Shown here piece after piece: positions 1 to 7,767 of a DNA stretch of 64,000 nucleotides; within the stretch, counting starts at the first letter, position 1, and every line of letters starts with the position of its first letter. The stretch lies in contig NZ_JAATOM010000003.1 in NCBI RefSeq assembly GCF_019207085.1, forward strand, positions 186,001-250,000, written 5' to 3'. Below the pieces are notes generated by a model that had not been told where the DNA came from, searched no databases, and saw nothing but the letters and a program-made list of their open reading frames with translations. This DNA is from Variovorax sp. dw_308. GTDB taxonomy: Bacteria; Pseudomonadota; Gammaproteobacteria; Burkholderiales; Burkholderiaceae_C. A program made the position numbers and the translations under genes.

Positions 1-1
1 G

Positions 2-1594
2 ATGCACCAGGTCGAAACCAAGCCGCGCCCACAACCGGCGCCGGAGCGCATCGTCGAAAGGGCTCCCGAGCCGATGCAGGCACGCGGCCCGCAAGAGCCA
101 CTGCCAGTGTCCGTTCCCGCGCCGATCGCACGGCCCAAGGCGGCGCCGCAGGAAAGCCGCCCGCGCCGTGCCAAGTCGAACGGCCCTGCCAAGCTCTTCG
201 TGCTCGACACCAATGTGCTGCTGCACGACCCGATGTGCCTGTTCCGATTCGAGGAACACGACATCTACCTGCCGATGATCGTGCTCGAGGAACTCGATGG
301 CCACAAGAAGGGCACGACCGAGGTCGCACGCAACGGCCGCCAGACCAGCCGCACGCTCGATGCGCTTGCTGGCGCCAAAGGCGCGGACATTGCGAAGGGC
401 CTGCGACTCGACACCACTGGGCATACGGGTGCCGGCGGCAAGCTGTTCTTCCAGACCGAGGTGATGGACTTCTCGCTGCCGAGCAGCCTGCCGCAGGGCA
501 AGGCCGACAACCAGATCCTCGGCGTGGTGCACGCGTTGCGCGACCTGTACTCGCAGGATCGCCCCGGCCATCCGAAGCAGGAAGTGGTGCTGGTGTCCAA
601 GGACATCAACATGCGCGTCAAGGCGCGCGCGCTGGGTCTTGCCGCAGACGACTATCAGAACGACAAGACGCTGGAAGACGGCGACCTGCTCTACTCCGGC
701 TCGCTCGCGCTGCCGCCCGACTTCTGGACGCGCCAGAGCAAGACCGTCGAGAGCTGGCAGAGCGGCAGCACGACTTTCTACCGGATCACCGGCCCGATCG
801 TTCCGAATCTCTACATCAACCAATTCGTGTACTTCGAGGCACCCGGCGAGCCCAGCATGTACGCCCGCGTCACCGAGATCCGCGACAAGACCGCGGTACT
901 CAAGACGCTGAAGGACTACAGCTCCGCCAAAAACGGCGTCTGGGGCGTGTCGACCAAGAACCGCGAGCAGAACTTCGCGATGAATGTGCTGATGGACCCG
1001 GAGATCGACTTCGTCACGCTGACCGGCACGGCCGGCACCGGCAAGACGCTGATGGCCCTGGCCTCCGGTCTGACGCAGGTGCTCGACGACCGGCGCTACA
1101 CCGAGATCATCATGACGCGCGCCACCGTGAGCGTCGGCGAAGACATCGGTTTCCTGCCCGGCACCGAGGAAGAGAAGATGGGCCCGTGGATGGGCGCACT
1201 CGACGACAACCTCGAATTCCTGGCCAAGGGCGACGGTGGCAGCGCCGGCGAATGGGGCCGCGCGGCGACCAACGAACTGATCCGCTCGCGCATCAAGATC
1301 AAGAGCATGAACTTCATGCGAGGCCGCACCTTCCTGAACAAGTACGTGATCGTCGACGAGGCGCAGAACCTTACGCCCAAGCAGATGAAGACGCTCATCA
1401 CGCGCGCGGGTCCGGGGACCAAGATCATCTGCATGGGCAACCTGGCGCAGATCGACACGCCCTACCTCACCGAGGGCTCGTCCGGCCTGACCTTCGCGGT
1501 CGACAAATTCAAGGGCTGGCCGCACGGCGGGCACATCACGCTGGCACGCGGCGAACGCTCGCGGCTGGCCGATTTCGCCAGCGAAGTGCTCTGA
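2..1594 (+). CDS. PhoH family protein (PIN domain plus PhoH ATPase), 5' end possibly cut
   Basis: This is a fusion of an N-terminal PIN ribonuclease domain and a C-terminal PhoH ATPase domain, the PhoH2/YlaK architecture thought to act as an ATP-dependent RNase/RNA helicase in the cytosol. The PIN domain opens with KLFVLDTNVLLHDP near residue 65, giving the first acidic metal ligand. The PhoH half has a Walker A motif GTAGTGKT near residue 342 and a Walker B VIVDEAQN near residue 453. The first visible ATG is at base 2, right at the window edge, and the first 60 residues are a Pro/Arg-rich low-complexity stretch, so the true start may lie outside. The family is certain; the physiological substrate is not known from the sequence. 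Confidence 0.93.
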   Translation: MHQVETKPRPQPAPERIVERAPEPMQARGPQEPLPVSVPAPIARPKAAPQESRPRRAKSNGPAKLFVLDTNVLLHDPMCLFRFEEHDIYLPMIVLEELDGHKKGTTEVARNGRQTSRTLDALAGAKGADIAKGLRLDTTGHTGAGGKLFFQTEVMDFSLPSSLPQGKADNQILGVVHALRDLYSQDRPGHPKQEVVLVSKDINMRVKARALGLAADDYQNDKTLEDGDLLYSGSLALPPDFWTRQSKTVESWQSGSTTFYRITGPIVPNLYINQFVYFEAPGEPSMYARVTEIRDKTAVLKTLKDYSSAKNGVWGVSTKNREQNFAMNVLMDPEIDFVTLTGTAGTGKTLMALASGLTQVLDDRRYTEIIMTRATVSVGEDIGFLPGTEEEKMGPWMGALDDNLEFLAKGDGGSAGEWGRAATNELIRSRIKIKSMNFMRGRTFLNKYVIVDEAQNLTPKQMKTLITRAGPGTKIICMGNLAQIDTPYLTEGSSGLTFAVDKFKGWPHGGHITLARGERSRLADFASEVL

Positions 1595-1617
1595 AATCAA
1601 GGATCGGGATCGGGTAG

Positions 1618-1726
1618 CCGAACGCAGAAGGAAGACAAAGGAACGCAAAAGTCGCAGAAGGAGAGAGCTTCCATCTTTTCTTTGTTTTTTGCGACCTCTG
1701 CGAGCCTTTGCGACTTCTGCGTTCGG
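1618..1726. repeat. Imperfect inverted intergenic repeat (CGAACGCAGAAG type)
   Basis: The gap after the PhoH gene holds two inverted copies of a purine-rich unit. CCGAACGCAGAAG lies at 1618-1630 and its exact reverse complement CTTCTGCGTTCGG at 1714-1726, with further loosely repeated CGCAGAAGG/CGCAAAAG units between them. The whole block could fold into a long imperfect hairpin. A related half-copy lies at 53214-53236. This looks like a dispersed non-coding repeat of the genome. Function is unknown. Confidence 0.6.
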
Positions 1727-1756
1727 TTCCCGCATCTCGCCAGCACTCCACAATGG

Positions 1757-1791
1757 GCCCGCTCGTCGCCATCGACGCAGTGGGCTTTTTT
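1757..1791 (+). terminator. Probable rho-independent terminator after the PhoH gene
   Basis: GCCCGCT at 1757-1763 pairs with AGTGGGC at 1779-1785 (one G-T wobble) and is followed by six T residues. It lies 160 bases downstream of the PhoH stop and before the VOC gene, and would end plus-strand transcription. Confidence 0.55.
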
Positions 1792-1877
1792 GCGACCGGG
1801 TGACAGGCTACTGACAATACGCTGTCAGCAGCACCCTCGCACCATGCGGGCTCCCTTCCAACGAAAGAGAGTTTGAA

Positions 1878-2249
1878 ATGAGCAATGCGATCAACTGGTT
1901 CGAAATTCCCGTCGCCGACATGGACCGCGCGCAGCGCTTCTACGAGACGGTGCTGGGCCGCTCCTTGCGACGCCAGGATTTCGGCGGTGAACACCTGGCT
2001 GTGTTTCCGTACGATGCGCCGGCCACCGGCGGCTGCCTGCAACTCGGCGCCAACGCGAGCGCGGCGCCCGGCGCGGGCATCCGTATCTACCTCGACTGCA
2101 TGCCCAGCATCGACGCCGCGCTCGCCCGCATCGAAGGCGCCGGTGGTCAAGTCGTTTCGCCGAAATTCGAGCTGCCGCAGGCTATCGGCTTCATTGCCCA
2201 CATGCGCGACACCGAGGGCAACGAGGTCGGCCTGCACGCGACGGCCTGA
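1878..2249 (+). CDS. VOC family (glyoxalase/bleomycin-resistance fold) protein
   Basis: A 123-residue protein with the VOC fold: it opens with NWFEIPVADMDRAQRFYETVLG, the usual first beta-alpha unit of glyoxalase-like proteins, and ends with the second unit (IGFIAHMRDTEGNEVGLHA). These are usually small metal-dependent enzymes or binding proteins of the cytosol; the substrate cannot be read from sequence. The ATG is preceded by a purine-rich GAAAGAGAG ribosome binding site. The gene is followed after only 4 bases by the EVE gene and so probably heads a short operon. Confidence 0.85.
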   Translation: MSNAINWFEIPVADMDRAQRFYETVLGRSLRRQDFGGEHLAVFPYDAPATGGCLQLGANASAAPGAGIRIYLDCMPSIDAALARIEGAGGQVVSPKFELPQAIGFIAHMRDTEGNEVGLHATA

Positions 2250-2253
2250 GATC

Positions 2254-2706
2254 ATGACGGCACCCCGCAACTGGATCGCCATCGCCAGCGCGGAACATGC
2301 GCGCATGGGCCGCGATCATCAGCCGGTCGGCTTCATGCAGGTCGGCCATGGCAAGGGCGCGCCGCTGAAGCGCGTCGCGCCCGCCGACAGGATTGCCTAC
2401 TATTCGCCGGCCACAGTGTTCGGCGGCGCCGACAAGCTGCAGAGCTTCGTCTCCGTCGGCATCGTCCAGCCCGGCGAGCCGTACACCGCCGAAATGGGCA
2501 ACGGCTTCGTGCCATGGCGTCGCGATGTCAGGTATGCCAAGGCAACGGAGACGCCGATCGCACCGCTCATCGAGTCCTTCGATTTCGTCGAGGACCCGAA
2601 GCGCTGGGGCGCCAGGTTCCGCTTCGGACTGTTCGAGGTCAGCGCGCACGACATGCGCCTGATTGCCGACGCGATGCGGGCCGACCTGCCATCGCTGGCG
2701 CTTTGA
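2254..2706 (+). CDS. EVE domain-containing protein
   Basis: A 150-residue single-domain EVE protein. Family hallmarks are the start NWIAIASAEHARMG, the CHGK-like segment QVGHGKGAPLKR, the IAYYSP strand, the FVPWRRDV segment and the ending WGARFRFGLFEVS. EVE domains belong to the PUA/YTH superfamily and bind modified bases in DNA or RNA; in bacteria they are often fused to or encoded beside restriction or defence genes. The start at 2254 is chosen over the much longer upstream reading frame because homology begins exactly there and it lies 4 bases past the VOC stop. It is followed 7 bases later by the MGMT-like gene. Confidence 0.85.
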   Translation: MTAPRNWIAIASAEHARMGRDHQPVGFMQVGHGKGAPLKRVAPADRIAYYSPATVFGGADKLQSFVSVGIVQPGEPYTAEMGNGFVPWRRDVRYAKATETPIAPLIESFDFVEDPKRWGARFRFGLFEVSAHDMRLIADAMRADLPSLAL

Positions 2707-2713
2707 CTCCCGA

Positions 2714-3166
2714 ATGACCGCGCCGAAGAAGAGTTGGACGAGCCGCCTCGCCAGCTATCCGCACCTGCCGAATGTGAAACCCATACCGTTCGCGATGCGC
2801 GCGCGCCGCGGCGATGGCACCATCGCCACGCCCTCGCCGCAGGAAGTCGAGGCGGCGATGCGCGGCGTGCCCGAGAGTCGGCTTGCCACCGTGTTCGGCA
2901 TCGGCGAGGACATCGCGGCGCGGCACCATGCGACCATCGGCTGCACGGTGACCACCGCGATCTTTGCGCACATGGTGGCGCATGCCGTCGAGGAAGCGCA
3001 GGGAACGACACCGTGGTGGCGCACACTGAAGATCGGCGGAGAACTCAACCCCAAGTATCCCGGTGGCATCGAGTCGCAAATGCGCAAGCTCGAGGCAGAA
3101 GGCCACACCGTCGTGCAGCGCGGCAAGCGCTTTTTCGTCGAAGACTACGAGAGACGACTGATCTGA
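2714..3166 (+). CDS. MGMT-like (alkyltransferase-related) family protein
   Basis: A 150-residue protein of the group usually labelled MGMT family. It has the typical N-terminus KSWTSRL, the central HHATIGCTVTTAIFAH segment, TPWWRTLKIGGELNPKYPGG and the C-terminal EGHTVVQRGKRFFVEDYE. I see no PCHR active-site motif, so it is not a classical O6-alkylguanine transferase. A winged-helix-like DNA-binding or alkyl-base-recognition role is an inference. The stop codon overlaps the next gene's start (TGATG), so it is translationally coupled to the WYL regulator. Confidence 0.7.
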   Translation: MTAPKKSWTSRLASYPHLPNVKPIPFAMRARRGDGTIATPSPQEVEAAMRGVPESRLATVFGIGEDIAARHHATIGCTVTTAIFAHMVAHAVEEAQGTTPWWRTLKIGGELNPKYPGGIESQMRKLEAEGHTVVQRGKRFFVEDYERRLI

Positions 3167-3861
3167 TGCGCCGCGCCGATCGTCTTTTTCAGATCGTGCA
3201 ACTCATCCGCGGACGCCGCCTGACCACGGCCGCGTTCCTGGCGCAAAGGCTCGAAGTTTCGCAGCGGACGATCTATCGCGATGTGGCGGACTTGCAGCAT
3301 CAGGGCGTGCCGATCGAGGGCGAGGCGGGCGTCGGCTACCGGCTTGGCGCGGGCTTCGAGTTGCCGCCATTGATGTTCACGCAGGATGAGGCCAGCGCAC
3401 TCGTGGCGGCCGCGCGCCTCGCGCAAAGCTGGGTCGACGCGGCGATGGCGCGCGACATCGAAAGCGCGCTCGGCAAGATCCTGTCGGTACTGCCGCCCGC
3501 GGCCCGCATCTCGGCCGAAGCCATCGCCCTCTATGCGCCGGCGCTGGCGCTCGACGACGCCACGCGATCCCGCTTGCAGACGCTGCGCGAAGCCGTGCAT
3601 TCGCGCCAGAAGCTGCACCTGGTCTATCGCGACCTGAGCGACGCGCCGAGCGAGCGCACGGTGCGTCCGCTGGGTTGCTTCTATTGGGGCAAGGTCTGGA
3701 CGCTCTCGGCCTGGTGCGAGATGCGCAACGACTTCCGCGGCTTCCGGGTCGATCGCATCGACATGGCCGAGCCGTTGGCGCAACGCTTCCACGACGAGCC
3801 CGGCAAGACCCTGGCGGACTTCATGCGCAAGGTGCGTGCCGAGCGCAACGTGGCCGGATAG
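3166..3861 (+). CDS. YafY/PafC-type HTH-WYL transcriptional regulator
   Basis: A 231-residue regulator with an N-terminal winged helix-turn-helix (RLTTAAFLAQRLEVSQRTIYRDV, about residues 18-40) and a C-terminal WYL ligand-binding domain from about residue 135 (LHLVYRDL, then RPLGCFYWGKVWTLSAWC). WYL regulators sense small molecules or nucleic acids and often control DNA-damage or phage-defence genes. The ATG overlaps the stop of the MGMT-like gene by one base; the longer open frame upstream is out of register with the family. It is the last gene of a VOC-EVE-MGMT-WYL operon and may autoregulate it. Confidence 0.88.
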   Translation: MRRADRLFQIVQLIRGRRLTTAAFLAQRLEVSQRTIYRDVADLQHQGVPIEGEAGVGYRLGAGFELPPLMFTQDEASALVAAARLAQSWVDAAMARDIESALGKILSVLPPAARISAEAIALYAPALALDDATRSRLQTLREAVHSRQKLHLVYRDLSDAPSERTVRPLGCFYWGKVWTLSAWCEMRNDFRGFRVDRIDMAEPLAQRFHDEPGKTLADFMRKVRAERNVAG

Positions 3862-3913
3862 AACCGTTCACATGCGCTGGCGGAGATCACCAGGCCGAAG
3901 GGACGGCATCGCC

Positions 3914-5320
3914 CTAGTAATCATGCCCGCCATACCCGGCAAGGTTCTCGAACTTCGTCAGCGGCTTCAGGAACGCCAGCTTCACCGTGCCGGTCGGGCC
4001 ATTGCGGTGCTTGCTGATGATGACTTCCGCAACACCGGGCTCTTTCGAGTCCTTGTTGTAGTAGTCGTCGCGGTAGATGAACATGATCAAGTCCGCGTCC
4101 TGCTCGATGGCGCCGGATTCGCGCAAGTCGCTCATCATCGGGCGCTTGTCGGTACGGCTTTCAACACCGCGGCTCAGCTGCGAAAGGGCGATGACCGGGC
4201 ACTTCAGTTCCTTGGCCAGCATCTTCAGGCCGCGCGAGATTTCACCCACCGCCGTGGCCCGGTTCTCGTCGTTCATCGAGCTCGACACGCTCATGAGCTG
4301 CAGGTAGTCGACCACGATGAGGCCGAGCTTGCCGTACTGGCGCGCGAGCCGGCGCGAGTTCGCGCGCAGTTCACTGGTCGTGAGGCCGGGCGTCTCGTCG
4401 ATGTGCAGCGAGATGGTTCGCAGCTTCTCGATGGCTTCCGTCAGGCGCGGCCATTCCTCGTCGGTGAGCTTCCCGGTGCGCAGGTGGCCCTGGTCGATGC
4501 GGCCGATCGAGCCGACGATGCGCACCGCCAATTGCGAGGCGCCCATTTCCATCGAGAACACGGCCACCGGCAGGCCTTCATTGAGCGCCACGTGCTCGGC
4601 GATGTTGATCGCGAGCGAGGTCTTGCCCATCGACGGGCGCGCGGCCAGCACGATCATGTCGCCCGGTTGCAGGCCCGAGGTCATCTTGTCGAACTCATCA
4701 AAGCCGGTGCGGATGCCGGTGATGTCGTTCGGGTTGTCGGCCATCTCGGTCACGCGGTCGAGCAACTCGACCACGAGTGAATCCATGCTCTGGAAGCCCT
4801 GCTTGCCGCGCGTCCCCTCTTCCCCGATGTGGAAGATCTTCTGCTCGGCCTCGTCCAGGATCTTGTCGACCGGTTTGCCTTGCGTGTTGAAGGCATTGGT
4901 CGCGATCTCGTCGGCCGCGCTCACCAGCTTGCGCAGGATCGAGCGCTCGCGAACGATCTCGGCATAGCGGCGGATGTTGCTCGCGCTCGGTACGTATTGC
5001 GCGAGCGAGTTGAGATAGGCCAGGCCGCCCATCTCGTCGGCCTTGCCCAGGCTCTGCAGGTTCTCGAACACCGTGATCACATCGGCCGGCTTGCTGCCGT
5101 TGATCAGGGTGCTGATCGCCGTGTAGATCAGCTTGTGTTCGTAGCGGTAGAAGTTGCCTTCCTCGAGCAGGTCGGCGACGCGATCCCACGCGCCGTTGTC
5201 GAGCAGCAACCCCCCCAGCACGCTCGACTCGGCCTCGATCGAATGGGGCGGGATGCGCAGTTGTGCGACTTGGCGATCGGCCGACGAGTCATTGTCGGCA
5301 TAGGAAAAAACGGCGGACAT
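3914..5320 (-). CDS. dnaB: Replicative DNA helicase DnaB
   Basis: A 468-residue DnaB, the hexameric 5'-3' helicase of the replication fork. The N-terminal helicase-loader/primase-interacting domain starts with LRIPPHSIEAESSVLGG; the RecA-like C-terminal motor has Walker A AARPSMGKTSLA near residue 226, a Walker B LIVVDYLQLM and the late SQLSRGVE motif. Length is normal for the family and there is no intein. It lies downstream of the ribosomal operon rpsF-priB-rpsR-rplI, a very common arrangement linking replication-restart protein PriB, ribosomal proteins and DnaB, but a terminator at 5438-5461 and its own leader suggest separate transcription. Confidence 0.97.
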   Translation of the reverse strand: MSAVFSYADNDSSADRQVAQLRIPPHSIEAESSVLGGLLLDNGAWDRVADLLEEGNFYRYEHKLIYTAISTLINGSKPADVITVFENLQSLGKADEMGGLAYLNSLAQYVPSASNIRRYAEIVRERSILRKLVSAADEIATNAFNTQGKPVDKILDEAEQKIFHIGEEGTRGKQGFQSMDSLVVELLDRVTEMADNPNDITGIRTGFDEFDKMTSGLQPGDMIVLAARPSMGKTSLAINIAEHVALNEGLPVAVFSMEMGASQLAVRIVGSIGRIDQGHLRTGKLTDEEWPRLTEAIEKLRTISLHIDETPGLTTSELRANSRRLARQYGKLGLIVVDYLQLMSVSSSMNDENRATAVGEISRGLKMLAKELKCPVIALSQLSRGVESRTDKRPMMSDLRESGAIEQDADLIMFIYRDDYYNKDSKEPGVAEVIISKHRNGPTGTVKLAFLKPLTKFENLAGYGGHDY

Positions 5321-5368
5321 GGAATTCCTTGCAACCCGACATGCTAAGGCGCACGGCAGCTTGCGTCA

Positions 5369-5388
5369 TGGGATAACGCTGTGGATAA
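5369..5388 (-). promoter_or_regulatory. DnaA box in the dnaB leader
   Basis: TTATCCACA, a perfect DnaA box, reads on the minus strand at 5388-5380. A second, weaker TTATCCCAT follows three bases further along the same strand. Both lie 50-70 bases upstream of the dnaB start, where DnaA binding could tune dnaB transcription. The match is seen; the function is inferred. Confidence 0.5.
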
Positions 5389-5437
5389 ACAGTGGGATTT
5401 CGGTGGAGCGCAAAGGACAACCTGCGCGCCACAAGAC

Positions 5438-5461
5438 AAAGGCCGCCCGAAGGCGGCCTTT
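5438..5461 (-). terminator. Terminator of the rpsF-priB-rpsR-rplI operon
   Basis: AAAGGCCGCC (5438-5447), a CGAA loop and GGCGGCCTTT (5452-5461) form a perfect 10-bp stem just downstream of rplI. The trailing T-run on the minus strand is short. Confidence 0.7.
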
Positions 5462-5501
5462 GGTTCGAAGCCACCCGAAGGCAGCCCCTGATCAGCGTGA
5501 C

Positions 5502-5954
5502 TTAAGCGGTTTCGCCGTACACGGTGACGGTGATGTCGACCACCACGTCGGTGTGAAGTGCAACGCTCACGGTGCTGTCGCCAACGGTCTTGATCGGGCC
5601 GTTGGGCATGCGCACTTGCGACTTCACGACCTTGTAGCCTTGCTTGTTCAGCTCTTCGGCGACGTCGTGGTTGGTGACCGAGCCGAACAGGCGGCCGTCG
5701 ACGCCAGCCTTTTGCGTCAGCTTGATGGCGGTGCCACCGAGCTTCTCGCCCTGAGCTTGCGATTCGGCCAGCTTGGCGGCCGCAGCCTTTTCGAGTTCGG
5801 CGCGCTTGGCGGCGAATTCGGCCTTGTTGGCTTCGGTGGCGCGACGGGCGCGGCCCGAAGGGATCAGGAAGTTGCGGGCGTAGCCGTCCTTGACCTTGAC
5901 GATGTCGCCGAGGGCGCCGACGTTGACGACCTTGTCCAGAAGAATGATTTGCAT
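5502..5954 (-). CDS. rplI: 50S ribosomal protein L9
   Basis: A 150-residue L9 with the N-terminal 23S-rRNA-binding domain ([22 protein letters not shown], then [13 protein letters not shown]), the long central helix rich in Ala, Glu and Lys (about residues 40-75), and a C-terminal globular domain ending in [13 protein letters not shown]. Length is standard. It is the last gene of the ribosomal operon and lies 13 bases after rpsR; a hairpin terminator follows it. Confidence 0.98.
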   Translation of the reverse strand: MQIILLDKVVNVGALGDIVKVKDGYARNFLIPSGRARRATEANKAEFAAKRAELEKAAAAKLAESQAQGEKLGGTAIKLTQKAGVDGRLFGSVTNHDVAEELNKQGYKVVKSQVRMPNGPIKTVGDSTVSVALHTDVVVDITVTVYGETA

Positions 5955-5967
5955 GGTGTCTGGCTCC

Positions 5968-6249
5968 TTAGACGCGGTGCTGGTCGCTGTACGGCACCAT
6001 GGCCAGGAAGCGTGCGCGCTTGATGGCGGTGTTGAGCTGGCGCTGGTAGATCGCGCGCGTGCCGGTCAGGCGTGCGGGGATGATCTTGCCGTTTTCGCTG
6101 ATGAAGTCGCGCAGCGTGTCGATGTCCTTGTAGTCGATCTCTTCGACGCCAGCGACGGTGAAGCGGCAGAAGCGCTTGCGCTTGAACAGCAGCGACTGGG
6201 TGTTGCGCTTCGGGCGCTTGTCTTTGTTGAATTTCTTGAACGTGGCCAT
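5968..6249 (-). CDS. rpsR: 30S ribosomal protein S18
   Basis: A 93-residue S18, the partner of S6 on the small-subunit platform. The conserved core includes [36 protein letters not shown] and the C-terminal [18 protein letters not shown]. The short basic N-terminus ([19 protein letters not shown]) is typical of betaproteobacteria. It sits between priB (18 bases upstream) and rplI. Confidence 0.98.
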   Translation of the reverse strand: MATFKKFNKDKRPKRNTQSLLFKRKRFCRFTVAGVEEIDYKDIDTLRDFISENGKIIPARLTGTRAIYQRQLNTAIKRARFLAMVPYSDQHRV

Positions 6250-6267
6250 GGTTGGACCTCTGAAAAA

Positions 6268-6570
6268 TTAATCTTGCTGAAAATCCTGGATGTGCAAAAC
6301 CGGATGCTTGCCGTTCCCCGGAGTGGCAAGGAAGCCCTGAAACAACCAGAGACTTCCCATCGCCTGCCTTGCGAGTCGCTCGGCTATTGCGCCGAACGCC
6401 ACGGCCTTGAGGGCCGCCTTCACCTGCCTTGGTTTTCCGGCCTCTTCGACAGTCGACTCGTGTTCGAGCTTCAGGTCGATGGCGGGCAATCCGGCAGGCG
6501 TGTATCGCAAGGTTCCGAGTTCGGCGACGCAGGCAGTCAGGCGGACCTGGTTGGCTGCGGCAGCCTTCAC
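6268..6570 (-). CDS. priB: Primosomal replication protein N (PriB)
   Basis: A 100-residue single OB-fold protein of the SSB type that helps PriA and DnaT restart stalled replication forks. Recognisable segments are NQVRLTACVAELGTLRYTPAGLP at the N-terminus and the aromatic LWLFQGFLA near the C-terminus, followed by a short acidic IQDFQQD end. The start is GTG at 6570: the only nearby ATG is out of frame and runs at once into a stop. It begins 4 bases after the rpsF stop, the canonical rpsF-priB-rpsR-rplI order. Confidence 0.93.
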   Translation of the reverse strand: MKAAAANQVRLTACVAELGTLRYTPAGLPAIDLKLEHESTVEEAGKPRQVKAALKAVAFGAIAERLARQAMGSLWLFQGFLATPGNGKHPVLHIQDFQQD

Positions 6571-6574
6571 GCCA

Positions 6575-6952
6575 TCAGTTGTTGTTGGCGGCAGCGTATT
6601 CGGCCTGTTGAGCCTTGCGGGCTTCTTCGCGCTCGACCGTCTTCATCATCGACGAAGGACCGGTGTCGGCCTTCTTCTTCTGGACGGTGAGGTGGCGCAG
6701 CACGGCGTCGTTGAACTTGAACGCGTGTTCCAGTTCGGCCATCACAGCTTGTTCAGCCTCGATGTTCACGCACAGGTAGTGAGCCTTGTTGAGCTTGTTG
6801 ATCTGGTAGGCCAACTGGCGACGGCCCCAGTCTTCAACGCGGTGGATCTTGCCGCCGCCGGCCGTGATCAGGCCCTTGTAACGCTCCAGCATGGCCGGAA
6901 CTTGCTCGCTCTGATCCGGGTGGATCAGCAAAATGATTTCATAGTGACGCAT
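6575..6952 (-). CDS. rpsF: 30S ribosomal protein S6
   Basis: A 125-residue S6 with the typical start [19 protein letters not shown], the [20 protein letters not shown] core and [21 protein letters not shown]. The C-terminal tail after residue 105 is Lys/Glu/Ala-rich, as in other Burkholderiales. It is the first gene of the operon with priB, rpsR and rplI. A TATAAT -10 element lies about 80 bases upstream. Confidence 0.98.
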   Translation of the reverse strand: MRHYEIILLIHPDQSEQVPAMLERYKGLITAGGGKIHRVEDWGRRQLAYQINKLNKAHYLCVNIEAEQAVMAELEHAFKFNDAVLRHLTVQKKKADTGPSSMMKTVEREEARKAQQAEYAAANNN

Positions 6953-7033
6953 GGCGCTCCTTATGGGTCTTCCCTGGGGAAGGGGTTAAGCCACCCGCAG
7001 CGTCGTGCGCGGTGTGGCAAGGCAAAGCCGATT

Positions 7034-7039
7034 ATTATA
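7034..7039 (-). promoter_or_regulatory. -10 element of the rpsF operon promoter
   Basis: A perfect TATAAT reads on the minus strand at 7039-7034, about 80 bases upstream of rpsF in the only gap in front of the operon. No strong -35 stands 16-18 bases upstream, so the promoter call rests on the -10 alone. Confidence 0.4.
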
Positions 7040-7056
7040 GCCCGGTTTTAGCGGCC

Positions 7057-7530
7057 TCAGGTTCCCAACGCGTTATCGAGTTCCGCGGCCCTGTCCGGCC
7101 CGACGGCAGCGCGGATCCTGGGGGCCAAAGCGAGCAGTTCCTCGTAACTGGACGTGCCTTCGACCGCCAGGTTGAGCCTGAAGCCACGCAGGCCCAAGCT
7201 GCCGGAGAGGCGCGTCGCGATCGGATACGCAGCCTTGTATCGGTCCTGGGCAGAGCGACCGTCATTGCTCGCCTCAGCGGTGACGATGACTGGCGAAGCG
7301 ACGACCTCACCCAGCACGACATCGTGCGTCACGCCGTTGATCGCCCTGAGCATGCCGAGCGAAACCATCTCGTCCAGGTCTTCGCGTGCAATGTTCACGC
7401 CGGCAGCTTGAACTTCTTCGATGGTGCGCTTGCCGTCGCAAAGGAAGAATGCCGAGCGCTGGCGGGGCGTAAGCCGGATCGTCCGGTCCCTGAACGCCTG
7501 TTGCCCGGCTTCGGTCTTCACGAGAATCAT
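7057..7530 (-). CDS. Hypothetical protein with a winged-helix-like N-terminus
   Basis: A 157-residue soluble protein that I do not recognise. Residues about 18-60 (LTPRQRSAFFLCDGKRT, then IEEVQAAGVNIAREDLDEMV) look like the small winged-helix output segment seen in some bacterial signalling proteins, in which a chain measures a fixed low content and switches. The middle is rich in Val/Ala and the C-terminal half has a helical region (YEELLALAPRIRAAVGPDRAAELDN). No signal peptide or membrane segment is visible. It lies upstream of, and in the same direction as, the rpsF operon, with the rpsF promoter element at its 3' end. Coding use matches its neighbours, so it is a real gene. Confidence 0.7.
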   Translation of the reverse strand: MILVKTEAGQQAFRDRTIRLTPRQRSAFFLCDGKRTIEEVQAAGVNIAREDLDEMVSLGMLRAINGVTHDVVLGEVVASPVIVTAEASNDGRSAQDRYKAAYPIATRLSGSLGLRGFRLNLAVEGTSSYEELLALAPRIRAAVGPDRAAELDNALGT

Positions 7531-7733
7531 GGCTATCTCTCACGCGATTTGATTCGCAGGAGCCGTGCGGGGTCTTGCGCCCATGGCAAACGGCAGACTT
7601 CCATTCCCTGATGACATAGAAGTCTGACACCAAACTGGCAACAAGTTGCAAATTGACACAATCAGTCGCGGCAAATAGCGTCGCAGTGTGATCGATTGCG
7701 TAGCGCGAGCAACACAGCGCGTGTCGCCCGGCC

Positions 7734-7755
7734 CGGCCCGCCTCAGCCCGGGCCG
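7734..7755 (-). terminator. GC-rich hairpin downstream of ppsA
   Basis: CGGCCCG (7734-7740) pairs with CGGGCCG (7749-7755) a few bases beyond the ppsA stop on the minus strand. There is no T-tract, so it may be a pause or 3'-end-protecting hairpin rather than a full terminator. The rest of the 7531-7767 gap shows nothing else clear. Confidence 0.35.
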
Positions 7756-7767
7756 CCTGACGGGCCT

